Source of the DNA: Marivibrio sp040218065
GTDB lineage: Bacteria; Pseudomonadota; Alphaproteobacteria; UBA8366; Aestuariispiraceae
Assembly (NCBI RefSeq): GCF_040218065.1
Contig: NZ_JAVJQE010000005.1
Coordinates: forward strand, 248,001-312,000
Direction of reading: 5' to 3'
Length of the DNA: 64,000 nt
The notes under the pieces were generated by a model that ran no database searches, was not told the DNA's origin, and saw only the letters and a program-made list of their open reading frames with translations. Positions 8,786 to 18,093 of the stretch are shown one piece after another. The translations under genes were made by a program, and so were the position numbers. The first letter of the stretch is position 1; each line of letters opens with the position of its first letter.

Positions 8786-9676
8786 ATGCCCAGTCTTAAG
8801 GACCTGCGCGGCCGCATCAAAAGCGTCCAGTCGACGCGGCGGATCACGTCGGCCATGAAGATGGTCGCCGCGGCCAAGCTGAAGAAAGCCCAGTCGGCCG
8901 CAGAGGACGCGCGTCCCTACGCCGAGCGCATGGAGCGCATGCTCTCCTCGCTCGCCGCCGGGATCACGCCGGAGAACGCGCCGCCGCTGCTCGGCGGCAC
9001 GAATTCCGACAAGGTCCACCTTCTGGTGGTGGTGACCTCGGACCGCGGCCTGTGCGGCGGCTTCAACGGGTCGATCTCGCGCGCGGTGAAAGCCCGCATC
9101 AAGTCGCTTCAGGATCAGGGGCGCGAGGTGAAGCTGATGGTCGTCGGGCGCAAGGGCGTGACCCTGCTGCGCCGGGACCACGGGAACAAGATCGTCGCCA
9201 AGTACGAGGATCTGCTGAAGCCCGCCCCCGCTTTCGAACACGCGGACGAAGTCGTCGCCGAAATCCGTCGGATGTTCGACGAGGGCGAGTTCGACGTCTG
9301 CACGGTCTATTACAACAAGTTCCTGTCCGCCATCAGCCAAGAGGTGACGCCGCTGCAGCTGATCCCCTTCCAGGTGCCGGATCAGGAGGACGAAGAGCAG
9401 GCGTCCGGCGGCGAGCCCGAGGCGCAATACGATTTCGAGCCCAACGAGGAGGCGATCCTCGACAGCCTTCTGCCGAAGAACCTGTCGGTGCAGGTCTATC
9501 GGGCGATGCTGGAGAGCTTCGCGTCCGAACAGGGCGCGCGGATGACCGCGATGGACAACGCGACCCGCAACGCCGGCGACATGATCGACAGCTTGAGCAT
9601 CACCTATAACAGGATGCGTCAGGCTCAGATCACGAACGAGCTGATTGAGATTATCTCGGGCGCCGAGGCGCTCTGA
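8786..9676 (+). CDS. atpG: F1 ATP synthase subunit gamma
   Basis: Rotor shaft of F1, coupling proton flow to the catalytic sites. The 296 residues have the conserved N-terminal helix (PSLKDLRGRIKSVQSTRRIT) and the C-terminal helix ending YNRMRQAQITNELIEIISGAEAL, which packs with it as a coiled coil. It carries a central insertion rich in acidic residues (QEDEEQASGGEPEAQ, about 201-216), as in other alphaproteobacterial gamma subunits. A GGGAGG ribosome site precedes the ATG. Confidence 0.98.
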   Translation: MPSLKDLRGRIKSVQSTRRITSAMKMVAAAKLKKAQSAAEDARPYAERMERMLSSLAAGITPENAPPLLGGTNSDKVHLLVVVTSDRGLCGGFNGSISRAVKARIKSLQDQGREVKLMVVGRKGVTLLRRDHGNKIVAKYEDLLKPAPAFEHADEVVAEIRRMFDEGEFDVCTVYYNKFLSAISQEVTPLQLIPFQVPDQEDEEQASGGEPEAQYDFEPNEEAILDSLLPKNLSVQVYRAMLESFASEQGARMTAMDNATRNAGDMIDSLSITYNRMRQAQITNELIEIISGAEAL

Positions 9677-9704
9677 CGAACGGCCGCAAGCTAGGAGCAA
9701 ACCC

Positions 9705-11126
<1,422 letters not shown>

Positions 11127-11184
11127 GGCCGCCCGCGTCGGCCGGTTCGGCCGGCGCGCGATCTGATGTAAGGAAGGATGATCC

Positions 11185-11601
11185 ATGGCCGATCAGATTG
11201 GCTTCGACGTGGTTTCGCCGGAGCGGCTGCTGATCTCCGAGGACGTCGACATGGTCGTCGTCCCGGCGGAAGAGGGCGACATGGGCGTGATGGCGGGCCA
11301 CGCGCCCGTGATCGCCAATGTCCGCCCCGGCACGATCGCGATGTTCAGCGGAACGAGCGTCGAGAAGCGGCTTTTCGTCGCCGGCGGCTTCCTCGAAGTC
11401 GCCGAGGGCCGCTGCACGGTGCTGGCCGATCAGGCGACGCCCGTCGAAGATATTGATGTCGGCGACGTGCAATCCCAAATACGGGACCTGAAAGAGGATG
11501 CGTCGCGCGCCAAGGACGAACGCGAGCAGGCGGCTCTTGAGGCCAAGCTCGCTGTCGCCGAGGCGAAGCTCGCCGCCGCCGAGGCGCCAGCCTACCGCTG
11601 A
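11185..11601 (+). CDS. atpC: F1 ATP synthase subunit epsilon
   Basis: Regulatory and coupling subunit of the F1 central stalk. The 138 residues have an N-terminal beta-sandwich (FDVVSPERLLISEDVDMVVVPAEEGDMGVM) and a C-terminal alpha-helical hairpin rich in Ala, Glu and Lys (about 90-135), the part that can inhibit ATP hydrolysis. It is the last gene of the operon and is followed 34 bases later by a strong intrinsic terminator. Confidence 0.96.
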   Translation: MADQIGFDVVSPERLLISEDVDMVVVPAEEGDMGVMAGHAPVIANVRPGTIAMFSGTSVEKRLFVAGGFLEVAEGRCTVLADQATPVEDIDVGDVQSQIRDLKEDASRAKDEREQAALEAKLAVAEAKLAAAEAPAYR

Positions 11602-11635
11602 CGCTTCGGCGACAGCGCCCGCGCAAGTAAGCGCC

Positions 11636-11675
11636 AAGGGCCGCGGCGGTCGAGCGTCGCGGCCTTTGTTTTTTT
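11636..11675 (+). terminator. Intrinsic terminator of atpHAGDC
   Basis: A GC-rich stem pairs AAGG(G)CCGCG(G)CG with CGTCGCGGCCTT, with two small irregularities, around a loop near 11649-11654. It is followed by TTTG and seven T residues (11669-11675). Its position right after atpC fits operon termination. Confidence 0.85.
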
Positions 11676-11765
11676 GGAGGGCGCCGCGGAAAAGGACGCG
11701 CACCGGAACGACGAGAGGCCGACGGACAAACAATAAGGGGTCGATCACACGAAAAGGGTGATCGT

Positions 11766-12602
11766 GTGCAGCGCATGAAAGCCGGTTGGACGCTGGAAGA
11801 CATCAATTGGGACGCCTTCGATCGCAGCAAGGTCGATCCCGAGATCGTTAAGCTGATCAAGGCCGCCTCGATGGTCGAGTACAATGGGGCGGACTACACC
11901 GACTATCTCTGCAACGTCTTCTCCGACGATCCGGAGTTCCAGGACGCGGCCCGGAAGTGGGGTCGAGAGGAAATCCAGCACGGCCAGGCGCTCGCCGCCT
12001 GGGCGGAGAAAGTCGATCCGAGTTTCGACTTCGACGCCTCCTTCAAGCGGTTCGTCGAGGGCTTCCGGCCCGACGTCGAGGCCACGGAGAGCATCCGCGG
12101 CTCGCGCTCTGGCGAACTGGTCGCCCGCTGCATCGTCGAAACCGGCACGAGCAGCTTCTACAGCGCGATCGCCGAGGCGACGGACGAGCCCGTCCTTCAG
12201 CAGATCTGTCGGGCCATCGCGGCTGACGAGTTTCGGCACTACAAGCTGTTCTACGACGCGCTGCGCCGCTATCTCGATATCGAGGGGTTGGGCAAGCTCG
12301 GGCGGCTCAAGGTCGCAGTCAGCCGCATCAACGAGACCGAGGACGACGAGCTCTCCTACGCCTACTACGCCGCCAACCTATACGGCGTGGAGGAGTACGA
12401 TCGGGAGCGTTGCCATCGTCTGTACATGGCGCCGGTCTATAAGAACTACCGCCGCCAGCATATGGACAAGGCGGTCGCCATGATCGCCAAGGCCAGCGGC
12501 ATTCGGCTCTACGACCCTGTTCGCAAGACCGTCGCCGGCATCATGCTGAACCGAATTCACAAGCAAGCGGACAAGTACGAGGCCGTTCGCGAGGCGGCGT
12601 AA
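11766..12602 (+). CDS. Ferritin-like di-iron carboxylate protein
   Basis: A 278-residue, probably cytoplasmic helical protein. Its residues fall in the di-iron carboxylate order E38, E69-x-x-H72, E125, E155-x-x-H158, so a ferritin/rubrerythrin/acyl-ACP-desaturase-type four-helix bundle binding two irons is well supported. Whether it is an oxidase, desaturase or iron-storage protein cannot be read from sequence. The C-terminal 100 residues are an additional helical region not typical of ferritin. It stands alone after the ATP synthase terminator. The GTG at 11766 and ATG at 11775 are both possible starts. Confidence 0.72.
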   Translation: MQRMKAGWTLEDINWDAFDRSKVDPEIVKLIKAASMVEYNGADYTDYLCNVFSDDPEFQDAARKWGREEIQHGQALAAWAEKVDPSFDFDASFKRFVEGFRPDVEATESIRGSRSGELVARCIVETGTSSFYSAIAEATDEPVLQQICRAIAADEFRHYKLFYDALRRYLDIEGLGKLGRLKVAVSRINETEDDELSYAYYAANLYGVEEYDRERCHRLYMAPVYKNYRRQHMDKAVAMIAKASGIRLYDPVRKTVAGIMLNRIHKQADKYEAVREAA

Positions 12603-12627
12603 GCGGCGGGATCCCGCCCGGTCGACC

Positions 12628-13560
12628 TCACGCCGTCAGATCGATCGGCGCGGAGGCGCGCACGCTCTGCTGCGCCGCCGCCTGTTCGAAGGCGCGGCGC
12701 GCCGCCAAGGCGACGTCCGCGTCCGCGGCGGACGGCCCGGAGCGCTCGTCGCTGGCGATCGCACGCTCCGCCCGGTCCGCCTCCGCCTGCGCTGCGGCCT
12801 CCCGACGTTCCTCCAGACGGTCCTGGCGCAATTCCGCCTGCGCCTGGGCGAGTTTTTGCTGAGCCTGGGCGGCGACGCGCAGATCCTGCGGCGACGGCTC
12901 GGCCGGCGCCAGGGCGGCGCGGCGCACGATCCGCATTTTGGCGATCGTCGCTTCCGGGTCGCCGGGCACGACGGAGGAATCGATCCGCACCTCCCCGCTG
13001 ACGGCGTATAGGCGGCTGTCCGGTCCGCGGGTGTATTGGTAGGTCGCCGCCCCGGTGTAGGGACCGCCGGCCGCTTGATGCGCCTGCTCGTGTCGGCGGA
13101 CCTCAGCGTCGCGCTGCTGGAGCTGTTGCACTTCGGCGCGTTCCGCCTCCGTCAAACCGTCCGGGCCGGTCTCCTCGGCCCCCTGCTCGCGCCCCTGCTC
13201 GCCCCCCTGCTCGCCCTCGGATGTCGTCCCAGCTTCTTCTTCGCCGGGCGTTTCGCCCTCGCGGCCTTCCTGCTGCACGCGCTGCGCGCCGTCGCGCCCG
13301 CGCGCCGCGTCGCTTTCCGGCGACTCGTTGGAGGCGTCGGGCGGCGCCTGGAGCAGCGACAGCCCTTCCGCGCCGACGAGAATCGCGGGTCGAGGACCGC
13401 CCAAGACCGGCGCGGTTGCGTCTGCGTTCCGCGCGCCGCCGGCTCCGCCGGTCGGCGCTCGAGACCCTTGCAGGATGACTTGCGCGCCGATTCGGTCCGC
13501 GGCGAGCGCGGCCCGATCCAACAGGGCGAGCGTGTTGGCGCCGGCGATGTCGAGAGCCAT
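12628..13560 (-). CDS. SprA-related putative zinc metalloprotease
   Basis: The ATG at 13560 gives 310 residues; frames open further upstream are arginine/proline-rich antisense sequence. The conserved core (about 155-215) contains RRHEQAHQAAGGPYTG, an HExxH-type zinc motif, followed by YQYTRGPDSRLYAVSGEVRID, the pattern of the SprA-related family. The N-terminal half is a low-complexity, acidic, Glu/Gly/Gln-rich region, and the C-terminal third is a charged coiled coil (Ala/Gln/Glu/Arg). No signal peptide is evident. Protease activity is inferred from the motif only. Confidence 0.7.
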   Translation of the reverse strand: MALDIAGANTLALLDRAALAADRIGAQVILQGSRAPTGGAGGARNADATAPVLGGPRPAILVGAEGLSLLQAPPDASNESPESDAARGRDGAQRVQQEGREGETPGEEEAGTTSEGEQGGEQGREQGAEETGPDGLTEAERAEVQQLQQRDAEVRRHEQAHQAAGGPYTGAATYQYTRGPDSRLYAVSGEVRIDSSVVPGDPEATIAKMRIVRRAALAPAEPSPQDLRVAAQAQQKLAQAQAELRQDRLEERREAAAQAEADRAERAIASDERSGPSAADADVALAARRAFEQAAAQQSVRASAPIDLTA

Positions 13561-13737
13561 CGCAGAAATCCCACCGGGCCGCCCTCGCTCCCACGAAGCC
13601 GGCCGACCGCAAGAGGCGCGCCGGCCGCGCCGAGGGCGCGGCGGCGTCGCGGGGTTCGAGCGGCGCATTCTGCGCTGGAGAGAGGGCCTTCAAAGCCCGG
13701 CGCGGACGACTTCTTCGCCAAACGCCCCTCGGTCATA

Positions 13738-13870
13738 GCACGGGCCGGGTTGGCGGGGCGAGTCGCAATGGCTTCGACAAAAAGACAATAGCTATGTGTA
13801 AAATTATTGTATCACATAAAACTTTTGTGTAATAAACGCCGAACCCGCCCTGCATTGGAATGGACCGCCC
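13738..13870 (+). promoter_or_regulatory. AT-rich control region upstream of cysH
   Basis: An unusually AT-rich block (about 13775-13836) in a GC-rich genome lies right before cysH. It holds an imperfect inverted repeat: TTATT (13804-13808) with AATAA (13831-13835), and CACA (13813-13816) with TGTG (13826-13829). This suits a promoter with an operator for a sulfur-responsive regulator, but no specific regulator site is recognised. Confidence 0.45.
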
Positions 13871-14626
13871 ATGCCTTTCGCGTCGCGCCTGACCCCCGAT
13901 CCGCCCGAAACCGAGCGGCTTCCGTCGGACGCCCTGCGCGCCGCCTACGCCGCGCTGGCTCCATTGGACGGTTTGGCTTTGCTGTCGACAGCCCTGAAGG
14001 AGACGACGCCAGGGCGTCTTGCGACAGTCTCCTCGTTCGGCGCGGAGTCGGCCGTGCTGCTCGATCTCGTCGCCCGCGTGGATCCCGCGACTCCGGTCAT
14101 TTTTCTGGAGACGGGCATGCACTTTCGGGAAACCCGCGCCTATCGGGACCTGCTGATCGACCGCCTCGGCCTGCGCGACGTCCGGATTTGGGAACCGGAC
14201 GAGGCGGACCGGCGGCGCGTCGATCCGTCAAACGCCCTGTGGGCGCGCAACCCCGACGCCTGCTGCGACATGCGCAAGGTGCGTCCGCTGGACCGGGCGT
14301 TGGCGGGCTTCGACGGCTGGATCAGCGGGCGCAAACGCTTCCACGGCGCCGCCCGGACGACCACGCCGTCGGTCGAGATCGAGCCGGCGCCGCGCGGCGC
14401 CGCGCGGTTGAAGCTCAATCCCCTTGCCGGCTGGTCCGCGTCGGACCTCGCCGCCTATTTCGCGCGTTACGGTCTGCCGCGCCATCCGCTCTGGGCGGCC
14501 GGATACCCGTCGGTCGGCTGCGCCCCCTGCACCGCCAAACCGGCCGCAGGCGACACCGATCCGCGCGCGGGTCGATGGGCGGGCCGGGACAAGACCGAAT
14601 GCGGCATTCATCGCCGCGGCGCGTGA
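13871..14626 (+). CDS. cysH: Adenylyl-sulfate (APS/PAPS) reductase, [4Fe-4S] type
   Basis: Reduces activated sulfate to sulfite for cysteine synthesis, in the cytoplasm. The 251 residues have the PP-loop SSFGAESAVLLDL (about 54-66). The iron-sulfur cysteines C131-C132 and C217-x-x-C220 mark the APS-reductase subtype rather than the cluster-free enterobacterial PAPS reductase. The catalytic C244 sits in the C-terminal ECGIH. No other sulfur assimilation gene is adjacent. It converges on rppH, 10 bases away. Confidence 0.9.
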   Translation: MPFASRLTPDPPETERLPSDALRAAYAALAPLDGLALLSTALKETTPGRLATVSSFGAESAVLLDLVARVDPATPVIFLETGMHFRETRAYRDLLIDRLGLRDVRIWEPDEADRRRVDPSNALWARNPDACCDMRKVRPLDRALAGFDGWISGRKRFHGAARTTTPSVEIEPAPRGAARLKLNPLAGWSASDLAAYFARYGLPRHPLWAAGYPSVGCAPCTAKPAAGDTDPRAGRWAGRDKTECGIHRRGA

Positions 14627-14636
14627 GCGGCTGCGG

Positions 14637-15146
14637 TCAGTCGCGCGCCTCGGCGGCGAGCCGCTCGATCAGGGGCCGGAACTCCTCCGCCACGCGCAGA
14701 TAGATCTCCCGTTTAAAGGGGACGATCAAATCGGGCAGCCGGTCCAGCGACGCCCATTGCCAGGCCGAGAACTCCGGCGTATGGGCGGCGATGTCGATGT
14801 CCGAATCGCGGCCTAGGAATCGAAGCGCGAACCATTTCTGCGTCTGCCCGCGATATCGTCCTTTCCAGACGCGCCGCGACAGACCCGGCGGGAGATCGTA
14901 GGCGTGCCACTGCCGGCTTTCTCCCATGATCTCGACCTGATCGGGGGAGAGGCCGACTTCCTCGCCCAGCTCGCGCAACGCCGCTTCGCGAGGCGTCTCT
15001 CCCTCGTCGACGCCGCCCTGGGGCATCTGCCAATGATCGCCGGGCGTGTCGATGCGATTGCCCACGAACACCGCACCGCGCTCGTTGACCAACATCAGGC
15101 CGACGCAGGGGCGATAGGGGCGGGGATCGTCATCGGGTGTGCGCAT
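14637..15146 (-). CDS. rppH: RNA pyrophosphohydrolase RppH (Nudix)
   Basis: Removes pyrophosphate from the 5' end of primary transcripts to trigger mRNA decay. The 169-residue protein has a complete Nudix box, GGVDEGETPREAALRELGEE followed by VG (about 46-67), and the RppH-type segments YRPCVGLMLVN and WQMPQGG. A GTG at 15149 directly before the ATG is an alternative start. It is last in the gpmI-envC-ctpA-deacetylase-rppH leftward cluster. Confidence 0.93.
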   Translation of the reverse strand: MRTPDDDPRPYRPCVGLMLVNERGAVFVGNRIDTPGDHWQMPQGGVDEGETPREAALRELGEEVGLSPDQVEIMGESRQWHAYDLPPGLSRRVWKGRYRGQTQKWFALRFLGRDSDIDIAAHTPEFSAWQWASLDRLPDLIVPFKREIYLRVAEEFRPLIERLAAEARD

Positions 15147-15218
15147 CACCCATTCTTGCTGCCCGCTGCGCCCACGATGGTCAAGCCCTCTGAGGGCGCA
15201 AGCCGACGGTCGGGAGGC

Positions 15219-16577
15219 TCACGCGCCGCTGGCGCGGGCGCGCACGATCGCCGAAAGCGGCGCCAAGACGATCCCTTTTTCCGTCAAGTCCGCCGCCCAA
15301 CTCTCCAACCGACCCATCGCCATCGGCGTCGGACGCAGCAGCACGATCGCCGTGCCCTGCGCTTTGGCGACAACCTCGGCCTCGTTCAGTTTGCGCAGCA
15401 CCGCGCTCCGGGTCAGCTCCTGATCGGCGATCAGATCCGCGCTGGCCGCCGGCGCGCCGGCGATCTCCGCGATCTGCGGCGCTGCGCTGGACGGGTCTTC
15501 GCGGGTGTCGAAATAGAGCAGGCCGCGCTCCGCCAAGGCCGTCATGATCGGGCGCAGCGCCCGCTCGTCGGCCGTGAAGGCGCTGCCCTGATAGTTGGCG
15601 AGCCCGACATAGCCGACGGCCCGGCTCAGGATCCAATTCAGCCGCTCCAGATTCGCCTCCGAATCGAGCGAGGTCATCAAGGCGTAGGGACCCGGATCGC
15701 TGCGCGGGAAATCGCGAGGCTCCATCGGCAGGGTCAGCAACACCTCGTGCCCCGCTTGGCGCGCCTGTTCGATCTGGTTCGCCAGATCGCGCGCGTACGG
15801 CGCGAAGGCGAGCGTCACCGGACCGGGCAGGGCGATGGCCTCCTCGGTGGTGCTGGCGGACACCCCGACTTCCGTGACCACGACGGCGATCTGCGGGCGC
15901 GTCTCCAAGGCGTTGTGCGGTCGGCTGTAGACCCGCCACGGCGTCCGGCCGTCCTCGCCGATCCTCGGCAACGGGCCGGTGGGCGATTCCTCGATCAGGG
16001 CGGGATCGGGGGCCGGGGTCAGGAGCGCGACCTCATCCCCTTCCGCCGGCTCTTCCGCCGCAGGCTCTTCCCCCGCCGCCTCCTGGCCGGACGCGGCGTC
16101 CGCAGACGCGCTTTCGGCCGCTCCTTCTTCGTCGGCGGCGCCGTCGGGCGTCGTCGACGCCGTCCCTTCGTCGGACGCCTCCTCTTGGACGCGGACGATT
16201 TCCGGGCGCAGCTGGTCGATGGTGATCGACGGGCGACGCTCTCTCTCGGCCTCCAGGATCGCCTCCTCGTTCAGCACGAGGTAAAGCGCCGTGCCGCCGA
16301 GGGTTGCAAAGAACAGCAGATAGGCCGCCGCGACCCCGACAAGCCGGCCGTGCTTCTCGAGAAAGGTCGGCTTCAGATGAGAGGGAAGGTCGTCCTCGTC
16401 GACCTCCGCCGAGGGCGCCGGCGCGCCGTCGGCCGGAGCCCCGGCCTTGTCGCCCTTGCGAAAGCGCGCCAGGAGGCCGGCCGGCGCCGCCGCCGCCTTG
16501 GCCGCCAAGACTTTGAGGCCGCCGAGCTTGGCCAGCGACGGCTTCGGAATCGAGAGCTTCAGCTTCGGCGCCTTCAT
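15219..16577 (-). CDS. Divergent polysaccharide deacetylase family protein (YibQ-like)
   Basis: A 452-residue protein of the divergent polysaccharide deacetylase family, probably anchored in the inner membrane with its domain in the periplasm. A cytoplasmic N-terminus (1-75) is followed by one membrane helix (LVGVAAAYLLFFATLGGTALYLVL, about 79-102), an acidic Ala/Glu linker (about 125-195) and the deacetylase-like barrel (about 225-450). The family usually lacks a full metal site, so enzymatic activity is uncertain. The position between ctpA and rppH is conserved and suggests an envelope role with EnvC and CtpA. Confidence 0.88.
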   Translation of the reverse strand: MKAPKLKLSIPKPSLAKLGGLKVLAAKAAAAPAGLLARFRKGDKAGAPADGAPAPSAEVDEDDLPSHLKPTFLEKHGRLVGVAAAYLLFFATLGGTALYLVLNEEAILEAERERRPSITIDQLRPEIVRVQEEASDEGTASTTPDGAADEEGAAESASADAASGQEAAGEEPAAEEPAEGDEVALLTPAPDPALIEESPTGPLPRIGEDGRTPWRVYSRPHNALETRPQIAVVVTEVGVSASTTEEAIALPGPVTLAFAPYARDLANQIEQARQAGHEVLLTLPMEPRDFPRSDPGPYALMTSLDSEANLERLNWILSRAVGYVGLANYQGSAFTADERALRPIMTALAERGLLYFDTREDPSSAAPQIAEIAGAPAASADLIADQELTRSAVLRKLNEAEVVAKAQGTAIVLLRPTPMAMGRLESWAADLTEKGIVLAPLSAIVRARASGA

Positions 16578-16674
16578 TCGCCCCGCCTCACCCGCTACGG
16601 ACCCGCCGTCCCGGCGGACCGGCGGGCGCGCACGCGCTCAGTTTCGAGCCGCCGCGAGAGGCGGGACCTCCCGC

Positions 16675-18093
16675 CTATTGCGCAGCCCGCCTCTGATAAA
16701 GCGCGATTCCCTGGATGAGGTCCAGCGCCCGCGCCAACTGATAGTCGTCGACCGCGCGGTCGGCCGTCTCCTCGTCGCCCTCATTCGGGCCGTTCTCGTC
16801 GGTGTCGAGCGCGTTGCGAAGATCGGCTTCGCTGCGCTGGTTCTCGTTCTCGATCACCTCGAGCGTGGCGCGCTCGACGACGATGTCGGGCTCGATTCCC
16901 TTCGCCTGGATCGAGCGACCGCTCGGCGTGTAATAGCGCTGGGTCGTCAGCTTGATCGCCGCCCCGCGCCGGTTCAGCGGCATGATGGTCTGGACGGACC
17001 CCTTGCCGAAGCTCTTCGTCCCCAGCACCACGGCGCGGCCGTGATCCTGCAACGCGCCGGCCACGATCTCCGAGGCGCTGGCGGACCCGCCGTTGATCAG
17101 CACCACGATCGGCAGATCGTCGGCCCGGTCGCCTTCCGTCGCCTGGAAGCGCTGGATGCTTTCCGGATCGCGGCCGCGAGTGGAGACGATTTCACCGCGA
17201 TCCAGGAACGTGTCGGACACCGAGATCGCCTGATCCAGCAGGCCGCCCGGGTTGTTGCGCAGATCAATCACGAAGCCCTGCAACGAGTCGCCCAAATCCT
17301 CCTTGATCTTGTCGATCGCCCGGTCGAGACCGGCCTGCGTCTGCCCTGAGAAGCTGGTGATGCGAATATAGCCGATGTCGTCCTCGGTGCGGCTGCGCAC
17401 CGATTGAATGCGGATCTGATCTCGGGTGATGGTGACGTCGAACGGGTCCTCGCCGTTGCGCACGATGGTGAGGGTGATGTCGCTGCCCACCGGGCCGCGC
17501 ATCATCTCCACCGCCTCGTTCAGGGTCAGGCCCTGCACCGGATCGTCGTCGAGATGGGTGATCAGGTCGCCGGCCTCGACGCCGGCGCGGGAGGCGGGCG
17601 TGTCGTCGATCGGCGAGACGACGCGGACATAGCCGCTCTCGTCCATCGTCACCTCGATGCCGAGCCCGCCGAATTCGCCGCGCGTGTTGGTGCGCATGGC
17701 GTCGTAACTCTCCTCGGTCAGATAGACCGAGTGCGGATCGAGGCTGCGCAGCATGCCTTGGATCGCGCTTTCGATCAGCTTCTTGTCCGAGACGTCTTCG
17801 ACATATTCGCGACGCACCTGCTCGAACACCTGACCGAACAGGTCCAGCATCTCGAAGGTGTCGCGCTCGCTCTGCGCGGCCGCCTCCGTCTCGCCGCCGC
17901 CTTCGGACTGGGCGAAGGCCGGAGACGCCCCGAGGAGCGCGGCCGCCAGCAGCGTCGCCGCCGCCAGCGCCGCCAGCGCCGCCAGCGCCGCCCGCCAGGG
18001 GTCGCGCTGCGCCGACGGGTCGGGGCGGGCGACGGCGCAGGCGCGCTCGACCTTGAGAGGGGCGGAGCGCGAGGCGGCGGGGTCAAACATCAT
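16675..18093 (-). CDS. ctpA: Carboxy-terminal processing protease CtpA (S41)
   Basis: Periplasmic serine protease that trims or degrades envelope proteins. In 472 residues there is an N-terminal hydrophobic export segment (about 35-61, ending SPAFAQ), a PDZ domain (about 140-215, FGGLGIEV to VRNGEDPF) and the catalytic S41 domain with S339 (NGGSASASE) and K364 (SFGKG), the Ser/Lys dyad. The C-terminus carries an acidic tail. The first ATG overlaps the envC stop (ATGA), so the genes are coupled; a second ATG follows directly. Confidence 0.95.
   Translation of the reverse strand: MMFDPAASRSAPLKVERACAVARPDPSAQRDPWRAALAALAALAAATLLAAALLGASPAFAQSEGGGETEAAAQSERDTFEMLDLFGQVFEQVRREYVEDVSDKKLIESAIQGMLRSLDPHSVYLTEESYDAMRTNTRGEFGGLGIEVTMDESGYVRVVSPIDDTPASRAGVEAGDLITHLDDDPVQGLTLNEAVEMMRGPVGSDITLTIVRNGEDPFDVTITRDQIRIQSVRSRTEDDIGYIRITSFSGQTQAGLDRAIDKIKEDLGDSLQGFVIDLRNNPGGLLDQAISVSDTFLDRGEIVSTRGRDPESIQRFQATEGDRADDLPIVVLINGGSASASEIVAGALQDHGRAVVLGTKSFGKGSVQTIMPLNRRGAAIKLTTQRYYTPSGRSIQAKGIEPDIVVERATLEVIENENQRSEADLRNALDTDENGPNEGDEETADRAVDDYQLARALDLIQGIALYQRRAAQ
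17960..17992. repeat. 9-base tandem repeat in the ctpA export segment
   Basis: GCCGCCAGC is repeated 3.7 times without error. It encodes the Ala-Leu-Ala run of the hydrophobic segment of CtpA. Copy-number slippage would change the segment in steps of three residues and keep the frame. Confidence 0.8.
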
